A DNA stretch of 5,259 nucleotides from Deltaproteobacteria bacterium (GTDB lineage: Bacteria > Desulfobacterota > Desulfarculia > Adiutricales > Adiutricaceae): NCBI GenBank assembly GCA_031279155.1, contig JAITJB010000065.1, positions 1 through 5,259 on the forward strand. Direction: 5' to 3'. Below, piece after piece: positions 1 through 5,259 of this stretch. Numbering within the stretch: the first letter of the stretch is position 1; every line of letters starts with the position of its first letter. The notes under the pieces are model-generated. The model was not told where the DNA came from, searched no databases, and saw nothing but the letters and a program-made list of their open reading frames with translations. A program made the translations under genes and the position numbers.

Positions 1-898
1 CCGGCGAGGAAACGCCGTTGATGCCGATAACGCCTCCGCCTTCCAAATATGGGCATTGAGCTGTGGAACAGGTATCTGCGGCATTTTTCGTGGAAACGCT
101 TAGATCATGAAAATAGTTATTAGATATTTCGCCAGCGGTTGTGCTATGGTTTATTGCTCTAAGCCCAATTATACCGCCACCAGCTAGATATTTATTTTCT
201 TCCTGTGCAACAAATGTGACCGTAATTTCTTTAAATTCATTATTTTTAATATTGCCAAATGAAATATTTTGGTACTTTGTTTGGTTATTTCCGAACACTG
301 GGTTTACTACGACACCAGCGCCTTGGGCGGATGGGTAAGTATATAGACTGACTAAATTTTGAAAACTTAGATCTACCAACCCCAACCCGGAATTAGTCAT
401 GATAAAATCAATCCACTTAGTTCTATCTAATGGGTTATTCTGGGAACTGTAGACCTCTCTCGGGTTTCCGTCGCCGCTAATACTAATCATGTTGGATAAT
501 TCGCTGGATTTGGCAACCGTGTTAATACCGGCCTGAACCCATGTGACCAAATCGCTGGCCGCTACTGTCTTTTGACTAGCAATAGCGGTCGTCAGTGAAT
601 CCATCGTACCGCTTATTATGGTTCCAAAACCGTTATCTACTGCATGTATATAAGTATTTTGGTGGCCTACCGTTATAGCATTATGATTATATGGAAATGT
701 AAAACTTTGTGGAATAGTTACCATGTCACTATTGGTAACCGCCTTCTGAAAATTGGTGATACTGTATTGAGCTCCCGCGTAGCCGGCCCAGATCAGGCCA
801 CCCGACAGGAGGGCCAAAAGAACTACCCAGCTCCGAGCCAGCGTCCCTCGGGAGGTATTAATCAGACCACTTTTCTTGGAAAATCCTGAATAAAACAC
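1..898 (-). CDS. Large exported repeat protein, N-terminal part (autotransporter/adhesin-like), truncated by window edge
   Basis: The frame is open for 299 codons from a GTG at 898 to the left edge with no stop, so the C-terminus is missing. The GTG lies six bases after AGGAGG, which fixes the start. Residues 1-22 are polar and basic (KK, R). Residues 23-43 form a hydrophobic stretch (WVVLLALLSGG) ending in AGA before Gln44, a good signal-peptidase I site, so secretion is well supported. The mature part is rich in Asn, Ser, Thr and Gly and poor in Lys and Cys. From about residue 210 it becomes repetitive: YLAGGGIIG (237-245) recurs as YLEGGGVIG (284-292), and NNEFKEITV (219-227) resembles NNYFHDLSV (260-268). 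Such repeats suit a beta-helical passenger of a surface autotransporter or adhesin. That role is inferred, because any beta-barrel or anchoring domain would lie outside the window. The gene is more AT-rich than coaBC or ispB. I do not recognise a named family. Confidence 0.8.
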   Translation of the reverse strand, partial: MFYSGFSKKSGLINTSRGTLARSWVVLLALLSGGLIWAGYAGAQYSITNFQKAVTNSDMVTIPQSFTFPYNHNAITVGHQNTYIHAVDNGFGTIISGTMDSLTTAIASQKTVAASDLVTWVQAGINTVAKSSELSNMISISGDGNPREVYSSQNNPLDRTKWIDFIMTNSGLGLVDLSFQNLVSLYTYPSAQGAGVVVNPVFGNNQTKYQNISFGNIKNNEFKEITVTFVAQEENKYLAGGGIIGLRAINHSTTAGEISNNYFHDLSVSTKNAADTCSTAQCPYLEGGGVIGINGVSSP

Positions 899-904
899 TT
901 TAAG

Positions 905-910
905 CCTCCT
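905..910 (-). promoter_or_regulatory. Ribosome binding site of the exported-protein gene
   Basis: The minus strand reads AGGAGG, then CTTAAA, then GTG. A full anti-16S match at six-base spacing decides for the GTG start at 898. This matters because the gene has no ATG near its 5' end; the first in-frame ATG is at residue 59, after the signal peptide. Confidence 0.85.
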
Positions 911-948
911 GGTTTAAGGTAGTTAATTTGATTAATACACCGTTTATA

Positions 949-987
949 TTATTGCCGCGAGCTCTTTGTCTTTTGAAGCGGCAATAA
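949..987. repeat. 10-bp inverted repeat upstream of the exported-protein gene
   Basis: TTATTGCCGC (949-958) and GCGGCAATAA (978-987) are perfect inverted copies separated by 19 bases. The element sits about 50 bases upstream of the GTG start of the leftward gene. It could be an operator or a hairpin in the 5' untranslated region. There is no T-tract on either side, so it does not look like an intrinsic terminator. Confidence 0.55.
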
Positions 988-1516
988 CTAACTTGATTTT
1001 TCTTATCTCTGGTGTATTAACTTTCGACCCGGCCTTTGCGGCTGGTTGGCACCTAAATAACGAACGTTCGATTGAGCTAAGATTATGAGCCTTTTCAGAG
1101 CCAGCTTGGTAAAAACCAAAATTTGCCAACAAGATCAGGCATCATTATCTCATATTTTTCGACGAATGATAAGCTCTTTTCCAAACCAAAAAAATGCCGA
1201 TTTAATTATTCCTTGAGCCTTAGAGTAAAAAAACTCATGAGGCTAGCCCCCCTAAGCCAACAACAAATTTTTTTTGGCCAAAAACTTTTTTCGATTAAAC
1301 TAGAAGTTCTAACTTGTGCCCGGAGGCTTAAGTTAGATGTGCCATGTTCTTTATCGGCTTTCTTTTGGCTAAGCGTTAATTTCTTTGATACGGCGCCAAA
1401 AAGTTTCCAAAAATTTTTTTCCACCTCGTCCTGGTAAGTTTTCGGTCAAGAACGGTTAAGTATAACATTTATAGTGTTTTTTTTGTACTTATACATTTAT
1501 TAGTATTTCCCGCTTC
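988..1516. other. AT-rich gene-poor region
   Basis: No convincing gene was found here. Visible items: a 10-bp palindrome CGAACGTTCG (1061-1070); a small TTGGT-AAAA-ACCAA hairpin (1106-1119); an interrupted hairpin with arms AGCCT/AGGCT and GAGT/ACTC around an A6 loop (1216-1244); T8 tracts at 1268-1275 and 1477-1484; and a loose direct repeat of about 19 bases with a 29-base period (1461-1479 and 1490-1508). The promoter of the leftward exported-protein gene must lie here or in 911-987, but I see no pair of hexamers good enough to call. Overlapping open frames on both strands (1123-1437 plus, 1206-1424 minus, 944-1132 minus) are judged spurious. Confidence 0.5.
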
Positions 1517-1545
1517 TTTACATTAAAAAATACCTGGGGTAAAAT
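1517..1545 (+). promoter_or_regulatory. Sigma-70-type promoter for ssb
   Basis: TTTACA (1517-1522) and TAAAAT (1540-1545) are separated by exactly 17 bases. Each hexamer differs from consensus at one or two positions. The spacer is AT-rich upstream and ends in GGGG. Transcription would start near 1552 and read through to ssb, giving a leader of about 245 nt. No LexA-like CTG-N10-CAG box of the enterobacterial ssb type is visible around it. Confidence 0.6.
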
Positions 1546-1551
1546 TAAGCG

Positions 1552-1796
1552 CGAACATGGGGAGATTAATCGGCGCCCTACTTGAGTACGATTGCCGAGC
1601 AATATAGCGCCCCAAAAAAAAGATAGCCGATTTTCGGCTGTCGTTATATATATAAAAGAAGACTGCTTAAAAACGAGTTGATGGCCGTTTCAGACTAGGC
1701 GCCGCCGGAAACCCGTAAGTCAACCAAACACAATCACCGAAATTTGATGCCGGCACAGGCCCTTAATGGGCCCACAAGTGTAGACAAGGAGACGAA
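1552..1796 (+). promoter_or_regulatory. Long, potentially structured 5' leader of ssb (class not recognised)
   Basis: Several inverted repeats lie between the predicted start of transcription and ssb. First is a possible multi-branch unit closed by GGCGC (1572-1576) and GCGCC (1607-1611), enclosing TAC-TTGA-GTA (1579-1588) and ATTGC-CGA-GCAAT (1591-1603). Next comes a 9-bp hairpin at 1622-1642. Then GTTGA (1677-1681) can pair with TCAAC (1720-1724) around GTTTC (1687-1691) and GAAAC (1708-1712). Last is GGCCC-TTAAT-GGGCC (1758-1772), 24 bases before the ATG. The ribosome binding site AAGGAG (1786-1791) has a five-base spacer. The leader matches no riboswitch, 6S, tmRNA, SRP or RNase P signature I know. 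It could regulate ssb or contain a small RNA; both are inference. Confidence 0.4.
1614..1642 (-). terminator. Intrinsic terminator facing left, inside the ssb leader
   Basis: Read on the minus strand, GACAGCCGA-AAA-TCGGCTATC forms a 9-bp stem (one G-U pair) with a three-base loop, followed directly by eight Ts (1621-1614). This is the classic layout of a Rho-independent terminator. On the plus strand the same hairpin is followed by GTTATATA and would be a poor terminator, so read-through into ssb is expected. No gene on the minus strand is seen to the right of it before ssb, so its client is unknown: a short antisense RNA, or protection of the leftward region from antisense transcription. Confidence 0.6.
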
Positions 1797-2345
1797 ATGG
1801 CTGGAGTAAACAAAGCAATTTTAGTTGGTAATTTAGGCAAAGACCCTGATATGAAGTACACCCAATCGGGCAAGGCTATGGTCAATTTTTCTTTAGCCAC
1901 AACCGAACGATGGGGAGGCGAAGATCGCACCGAATGGCACAACATCGTCATGTTTGACCGGTTAGCTGAAATCGCTAACGAATACCTCCGCAAGGGCCGC
2001 ACGGTTTATATTGAGGGCCGCATTCAAACCAGATCTTGGGAAGACCAAAACGGCAATAAGCGGTATATAACCGAAATCGTTGCCTCTAACATGCAAATGC
2101 TAGGCACGCCTAGAAGCGAATCTGACCGCCGCGACGATGGCGCTGGTTATTTCCGCCAAAATCGCCCGCCATCCTATAGTTCCAACGAAGATCGACGCCC
2201 TCTCTCAAGCGGCTCCTACCAGAGACCATCTTCGGCGGACGGCGGTAAACCCCATGCTGATGATTCCGATAGATCTAGTAATTCCTCTGACCAAGCGCCT
2301 CAGCACGGATCTAATTTGCCCACTGACGATGATTTGCCCTTCTGA
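1797..2345 (+). CDS. ssb: Single-stranded DNA-binding protein SSB
   Basis: SSB binds and protects single-stranded DNA during replication, recombination and repair, and recruits partner enzymes through its C-terminal tip. The 182-residue product has the usual length and layout. An OB-fold domain covers residues 1 to about 104 (NKAILVGNLGKDPDMKYTQSG at the start, YIEGRIQTRSW later). A disordered linker rich in Ser, Arg, Asp and Pro spans about 105-172, and the acidic tip DDDLPF ends the protein at 177-182. The aromatic residues that stack on DNA in the E. coli protein appear conserved (Trp39, Trp47, Phe53, Trp81). The ATG follows AAGGAG with five bases between. The gene has its own promoter and a strong terminator downstream, so it is probably monocistronic. 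It is convergent with coaBC and divergent from the exported-protein gene. Identification is secure. Confidence 0.98.
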   Translation: MAGVNKAILVGNLGKDPDMKYTQSGKAMVNFSLATTERWGGEDRTEWHNIVMFDRLAEIANEYLRKGRTVYIEGRIQTRSWEDQNGNKRYITEIVASNMQMLGTPRSESDRRDDGAGYFRQNRPPSYSSNEDRRPLSSGSYQRPSSADGGKPHADDSDRSSNSSDQAPQHGSNLPTDDDLPF

Positions 2346-2351
2346 GCTCAG

Positions 2352-2404
2352 CTTAGCTTAGATGCCTAAACTTAGCTTAGATTAAGCTAAGAGATTAGGC
2401 TAAG
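2352..2404 (+). repeat. Nested hairpin with 12-bp direct repeat in the ssb 3' untranslated region
   Basis: CTTAGCTTAGAT occurs at 2352-2363 and again at 2371-2382. The second copy starts a perfect 9-bp inverted repeat, CTTAGCTTA (2371-2379) with TAAGCTAAG (2383-2391). This is enclosed by GCCTAA (2364-2369) and TTAGGC (2395-2400), and further by CTTA (2357-2360) and TAAG (2401-2404). The first direct-repeat copy could compete for the same 3' arm. It lies seven bases after the ssb stop and just before the terminator. It may stabilise mRNA or be a decayed mobile repeat; the function is unknown. Confidence 0.6.
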
Positions 2405-2412
2405 ATAAATCT

Positions 2413-2447
2413 AGCCAAAAAAGCCCCTTTTAGGGGCTTTTTTGGCT
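2413..2447. terminator. Bidirectional intrinsic terminator between ssb and coaBC
   Basis: AGCCAAAAAAGCCCC (2413-2427) and GGGGCTTTTTTGGCT (2433-2447) form a perfect 15-bp stem with loop TTTTA. The GC core is flanked by A6 and T6, so each strand presents a GC hairpin followed by six Ts. It lies between convergent genes and would end both transcripts. A smaller hairpin, GGCC-TTTT-GGCC (2471-2482) followed by AATTTTT, lies on the coaBC side and may be a secondary stop for rightward transcription. Confidence 0.9.
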
Positions 2448-2493
2448 TTTGTCTTAAGTGCTTATTTAGCGGCCTTTTGGCCAATTTTTAAAT

Positions 2494-3795
2494 CTAACTT
2501 ATTTTCCCATAGCCTGAAGCTAAAAGATGCCAAAGCTCCCAGGCTGCCTGAAATTTAGGGTAAGGACCTACGTCTATTTCCGATCCGCCAGAAGACATAA
2601 GAGTTAAACTTATGGAGTCGCTTTCAAAGACGTCGCCCTGACCGCCAGCTCGGTTGGCGGCAATATAGTCGAGGTTTTTGGCGTTAAGTTTGTCTCTGGC
2701 CTTTGACTTAAGGTCCTCGCCGTCTTCGGCGGCAAAACCGACCATTATGGTCTGGCCTTTTTGGGGGCTTAAGGTTTTTAAGATATCCGGAGTGCGCGTT
2801 AAGGTTAAGGCTGGAGCCTGTTGGCCAGATTTGCGGATTTTACCTTTAATTCTCTCTATAGGCTTAAAATCAGCTGGAGCCGCGTTCATGACCAGAGCCC
2901 AGGCCCCGTCTAAGGCCTGAGCGACCGCCGTAAGTAAATCGTCACAGGTCTCAACCCTTTGAACATTTAAGCCTTCCGGTAGGGTATTAGGTACGGTAGC
3001 CGATAGTCCCGCGATAAGGGTGACCTCGGCCCCTAAGAGCCACGCCGCCGAAGCTAATGCTGAGCCCATTAGGCCGCTTGAGCGATTGGATAAAAAACGG
3101 ATGTCATCCCAAGGCTCTCTGGTGGCCCCGCCTGTTACCACTACCCGGCGGCCTTTAAGAAGGCTCGGGCTCAATAAGCGGGCCGCCTCCCAAGCTATCA
3201 TGGGTACTTCGGCCATGCGCCCGGCGCCAATTGTGCCGCAGGCTAAGAGCCCTTCGGGGCTTTCTAAAACCCGGTAGCCGCGCTTAGTTAAGATTTCGAG
3301 GTTACTTTTTGTTGCCGGGTTTAAGTACATGCCGGTATTCATGGCCGGAGCTACCAGCCTAGGCCCCTGAAAAGCAAGCGATGTACATGAGGCAAAATCG
3401 TCGGCCAGCCCGTGGGCAAGTTTGGCTATAAAATTTGCTGTCGCCGGGCAGGTGATCATAATCTCGGCCCACTGAGACCAAGCCACGTGAATGACGTTAT
3501 CATCGGCATTCACTCTATCCCACAGATCGGTGACCACAGCTTGCCCGGTAAGCGACGTAAAAGTTAAAGGGGTGATAAAGCGCGTAGCCGCCTCAGTCAT
3601 GGCCACGCGGACCAAGCCGCCGCTTTTGGTTATTAACCTCGCCAACTCCGCAGCTTTATAGGCAGCTATCCCGCCGGTAACCACCAAAAGGATCCTTCTA
3701 GCCAAAAACCTATCCAGGGGAGACGACATGGGCGCGGGGGGATCATCTGGGCTATCTTTTTGGTTTGGTTTTGCCGCTTGTTTTTGATCTTTCAA
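2494..3795 (-). CDS. coaBC: Bifunctional phosphopantothenoylcysteine decarboxylase / phosphopantothenate-cysteine ligase
   Basis: This cytosolic enzyme makes 4'-phosphopantetheine for coenzyme A. The C-terminal CoaB part joins phosphopantothenate to cysteine using CTP, and the N-terminal CoaC flavoprotein decarboxylates the product. The 433-residue protein shows both halves. In CoaC: VTGGIAAYKAAEL (39-51) binds FMN, His103 matches the catalytic histidine region, PAMN is at 150-153, and ACGTIGAGRM (185-194) carries the active-site Cys186. In CoaB: TGGATREPWD (221-230), LSNRSSGLMG (235-244) with the conserved Asn237, NAAPADFKP (304-312), KIRK (319-322) and VGFAAED (352-358). The start is TTG at 3795, chosen because AGAGG precedes it by six bases. 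That leaves a hydrophilic extension of about 32 residues before the flavoprotein domain, longer than in E. coli. An ATG at codon 23 is the alternative but lacks a ribosome binding site. It is last in the leftward cluster after the lipoprotein gene. Confidence 0.96.
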   Translation of the reverse strand: MKDQKQAAKPNQKDSPDDPPAPMSSPLDRFLARRILLVVTGGIAAYKAAELARLITKSGGLVRVAMTEAATRFITPLTFTSLTGQAVVTDLWDRVNADDNVIHVAWSQWAEIMITCPATANFIAKLAHGLADDFASCTSLAFQGPRLVAPAMNTGMYLNPATKSNLEILTKRGYRVLESPEGLLACGTIGAGRMAEVPMIAWEAARLLSPSLLKGRRVVVTGGATREPWDDIRFLSNRSSGLMGSALASAAWLLGAEVTLIAGLSATVPNTLPEGLNVQRVETCDDLLTAVAQALDGAWALVMNAAPADFKPIERIKGKIRKSGQQAPALTLTRTPDILKTLSPQKGQTIMVGFAAEDGEDLKSKARDKLNAKNLDYIAANRAGGQGDVFESDSISLTLMSSGGSEIDVGPYPKFQAAWELWHLLASGYGKIS

Positions 3796-3801
3796 GTTGG
3801 G

Positions 3802-3806
3802 CCTCT
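3802..3806 (-). promoter_or_regulatory. Ribosome binding site of coaBC (supports TTG start)
   Basis: AGAGG on the minus strand is followed by CCCAAC and then TTG at 3795. The site is moderate in strength, and a run of eight Ts (3814-3807) lies immediately upstream of it. Together with the absence of any site before the ATG at codon 23, it favours the TTG start. Confidence 0.5.
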
Positions 3807-3847
3807 AAAAAAAACTTCTTTGGACTAAAAGCAAAAATAAAATTGGC

Positions 3848-4432
3848 TTATAGGTCTTCTTGGGTAATGCCGTCTTTTTGGCCGCGAGTTGGCTTGGTAC
3901 TGTAAGTGCGCTCCCCCTCGTTTCCAGAATTTTGATAGACCATGCGTTTACCTAGATCGGCTTTGGTGTGGGGCGGGGCTACCCAGAGTTCGACTCTAAG
4001 GTTACCCCCGATGGCCATGATAATGGGCGTAGCGATGATGGTTAAAACCTTCCCGCCTTTGGTCCAAGTGGAGACCAGTTTGACGTTCTGGGCCTCGGCT
4101 AAGGGCGTCCAGCCGTGACCTGGCAGGTGCTGGTCATAGAATAGAGCCAATTCTTCCACGCTAAAGCGGCCCACTACTGAAACCACCCCGGCTAAGACAT
4201 TGCGGCGGCTGTAGGTAAAGGTGTTATCTCTTTCCAGGGTCATGGAGGCCGGATAGGGCACATCGAGAAATTCTGCGAAGCTCTCTTCACCTGAGGTCAA
4301 AGATGAGGGCCCGCTATGGTCCCTGATGGCCACATTTAAACAGCCCCCGAGAATAGTTAGGGTTAAAAATAAAAAAATAATAAGCCCAAATTTTTTTACT
4401 CCAAACCAAAGTAAATCTCTTTGATCGTTCAT
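3848..4432 (-). CDS. Predicted outer-membrane lipoprotein of unknown function
   Basis: The 194-residue product starts with a type II signal peptide: basic residues Lys13-Lys14, a hydrophobic core (FGLIIFLFLTLTI), and a lipobox LGGC with Cys31 as the lipidated residue. Leu32 at +2 is not an inner-membrane retention residue, so sorting to the outer membrane is likely. The mature part has a globular core at about 55-153, beginning FLDVPYPASM (55-64) and including a short segment FYDQHLPGHGW (98-108) and a closing strand VELWVAPP (147-154). A polar tail of about 40 residues follows. The FY..LP..GW pattern recalls small lipoproteins of deltaproteobacteria, but I cannot name a family. ATG at 4432 is preceded by AAGGAGGG with ideal spacing. 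The gene lies 90 bp after ispB and 52 bp before coaBC on the same strand, so co-transcription is plausible without implying a shared pathway. Confidence 0.85.
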   Translation of the reverse strand: MNDQRDLLWFGVKKFGLIIFLFLTLTILGGCLNVAIRDHSGPSSLTSGEESFAEFLDVPYPASMTLERDNTFTYSRRNVLAGVVSVVGRFSVEELALFYDQHLPGHGWTPLAEAQNVKLVSTWTKGGKVLTIIATPIIMAIGGNLRVELWVAPPHTKADLGKRMVYQNSGNEGERTYSTKPTRGQKDGITQEDL

Positions 4433-4485
4433 TTAAACCCTCCTTGGGGCTTTAGTCGTAAATTTCCCGCATAGCTATTGGCGGC

Positions 4486-4539
4486 CTTAACGATCGCTAA
4501 AGCCTTAGCGATCGCCAAAGCTTTAGCGATCGCGGCGTA
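4486..4539. repeat. Three 18-bp tandem repeats with GCGATCGC cores at the ispB 3' end
   Basis: Three consecutive 18-base units are visible: 4486-4503, 4504-4521 and 4522-4539. The first two differ at two positions only; the third keeps the first 12 bases (one change) and diverges after. Each carries CGATCGC, and two carry the full palindrome GCGATCGC. Because each unit is nearly self-complementary, neighbours pair: CGATCGCTAA (4491-4500) with TTAGCGATCG (4505-4514) is a perfect 10-bp stem with a four-base loop. The third unit encodes the last codons and stop of ispB. No T-tract follows, so a simple intrinsic terminator is not supported; an mRNA-stabilising or attenuating hairpin is possible. 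Confidence 0.75.
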
Positions 4540-5259
4540 CCGTAAAAATGGCTAACTCCGTTAAGAGATCGCGTTGGGTTGTGTGGGGCAAGACCTCAAG
4601 AGCGGCTATGGCTTCATTAGCCAAGCTTGTTGCCTTAGCTAGTGATAATTCTATTCCCGCGCCCTTTTCGACCAGTATAGAAGCCTCCTCAAAGAGATCT
4701 TTATTGAGATCATTTTGGGCCGCTATGGCCAATAGCCTGGCCTTACTTTCGGCTGGAAGATTATCTCTAGCCAAGATAAAGGGAAGCGTGATCCGGCCTT
4801 CGGCTAAATCCTGACCCACGGGTTTACCTAAGGCCCCAGAATTTGCTTGATAGTCCAAAACATCATCGACAATCTGGAAGGCTAAACCCATCAGCCGGCC
4901 ATACTGGCCTAGGGCCGTAGATTCTTTAGGGCCGCTTTCGGCAGCTAAGGCGGCAGTCTTACCCACGGCTTCTAAGAGCACAGCTGTCTTACGATAGATG
5001 ATATCTAGGTACTCTGAAACAGTAAGATCGACCTGGCGCCTGGCCTTTAGCTCAGCTAACTCCCCTAGGCTCAGCTCTCTTAGTAGTTCGACCATGACGG
5101 TCATGATGTCCAAGTTTTTGTAGCTTAAGCTCATCAAGGCGGCCTTGGCTAAAAGGTAGTCAGCCGCCAATAAAGTTTCGGGAATGCCAAATATCAGATG
5201 GGCGGCTGGTCTACCCCGCCTGGTATCGGATTGATCGACAATATCGTCGTGCATGAGGG
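4523..5259 (-). CDS. ispB: Long-chain trans-polyprenyl diphosphate synthase (IspB type), 5' end truncated
   Basis: The enzyme extends farnesyl diphosphate with isopentenyl units to make the C40-class side chain of respiratory quinones, in the cytosol or at the membrane face. The visible 245 codons run to the right window edge, and the reading frame enters with Leu just before MHDDIVD, so the Met at 5254 is internal. Roughly 80 N-terminal residues are missing by comparison with E. coli IspB. Counting from that Met: the first Asp-rich motif is HDDIVDQSDTRRGRPA (2-17), the substrate-contact YRKT is at 87-90, the second Asp-rich motif is FQIVDDVLDY (126-135), and GRITLP is at 153-158. The C-terminal segment AIAALEVLP...RRDR closely resembles the end of E. 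coli IspB, which favours this subfamily over farnesyl or geranylgeranyl synthases. Exact chain length cannot be read from the sequence. The last codons lie in the 18-bp tandem repeat. It heads the visible leftward cluster. Confidence 0.93.
   Translation of the reverse strand, partial: LMHDDIVDQSDTRRGRPAAHLIFGIPETLLAADYLLAKAALMSLSYKNLDIMTVMVELLRELSLGELAELKARRQVDLTVSEYLDIIYRKTAVLLEAVGKTAALAAESGPKESTALGQYGRLMGLAFQIVDDVLDYQANSGALGKPVGQDLAEGRITLPFILARDNLPAESKARLLAIAAQNDLNKDLFEEASILVEKGAGIELSLAKATSLANEAIAALEVLPHTTQRDLLTELAIFTVRRDR

Noticed and set aside
141..889. Plus-strand frames opposite the exported-protein gene
   Set aside because: The minus-strand frame is open for 299 codons with a signal peptide and an ideal ribosome binding site, so these are shadows.
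1061..1070. CGAACGTTCG as a LexA/SOS box
   Set aside because: It resembles the half-sites of the Gram-positive box CGAAC-N4-GTTCG but lacks the four-base spacer, and it lies some 450 bases from the nearest called promoter.
944..1132. 62-codon minus-strand frame
   Set aside because: Its TTG start lacks a ribosome binding site, its end consists of the inverted repeat at 949-987, and the product resembles nothing I know.
1206..1424. 72-codon minus-strand frame with a GTG start
   Set aside because: It has only a weak ribosome-binding context, is built over homopolymer runs, shows no recognisable domain, and a competing frame covers the same DNA on the other strand. A real small basic protein cannot be excluded, but nothing supports it.
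1123..1437. 104-codon plus-strand frame
   Set aside because: No ribosome binding site, no domain, an odd composition rich in Phe, Ser, Leu and Lys from AT-rich DNA, and overlap with the minus-strand frame; likely a chance open frame.
1572..1611. Riboswitch or known small RNA (6S, tmRNA, SRP, RNase P)
   Set aside because: None of the conserved core sequences of these classes is present; only generic pairing potential is visible.
2678..3277. Plus-strand frames opposite coaBC
   Set aside because: They lie antisense to coaBC, whose motifs are all in place.
3807..3814. T8 tract before coaBC as an intrinsic terminator
   Set aside because: Only a weak stem of about five pairs precedes it on the minus strand, too poor to call.
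5240..5254. Met at 5254 as the true start of ispB
   Set aside because: The frame stays open to the edge and the Met sits directly before the first Asp-rich motif, which in this family lies about 80 residues into the protein.

Overview
The window looks like a stretch of a Gram-negative bacterial chromosome. It carries three recognisable housekeeping genes (ssb, coaBC, ispB), one lipoprotein of unknown function, and the start of a large exported, repeat-bearing protein with a surface-adhesin look. The lipobox protein, the long signal peptide and the GGGxIG repeat passenger imply an outer membrane. The gene set and the style of the lipoprotein suggest a deltaproteobacterial (Desulfobacterota-type) gut or anaerobic lineage, but that is an inference and not established from this sequence.

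Layout, left to right. Positions 1-898 (minus) hold the first 299 codons of an exported protein that continues past the left edge; it has a GTG start with a near-perfect Shine-Dalgarno. Positions 899-1516 are AT-rich and hold no gene I can defend, only inverted repeats, a palindrome, T8 tracts and a weak AT-rich direct repeat. A good sigma-70-type promoter at 1517-1545 (plus) drives a leader of roughly 245 nt, rich in potential hairpins, in front of ssb (1797-2345). Inside that leader, facing the other way, is a canonical-looking intrinsic terminator (1614-1642, minus). Downstream of ssb there is a nested hairpin with a 12-bp direct repeat, then a symmetrical 15-bp-stem terminator (2413-2447) that can serve both ssb and the convergent coaBC.

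The right half is a minus-strand cluster transcribed right to left: ispB (5' end cut by the window edge), a predicted outer-membrane lipoprotein, then coaBC. Gaps of 90 and 52 bp make one transcription unit plausible. The end of ispB is made of an 18-bp tandem repeat with GCGATCGC cores that can fold into hairpins.

The genes cover separate core tasks: ssb in DNA replication and repair, coaBC in coenzyme A synthesis, ispB in the side chain of respiratory quinones. The exported protein on the left is accessory. I found no CRISPR array, tRNA, rRNA, transposase or phage gene. The parts most worth a second look are the ssb leader with its opposed terminator, the truncated surface protein, and the repeat at the end of ispB.
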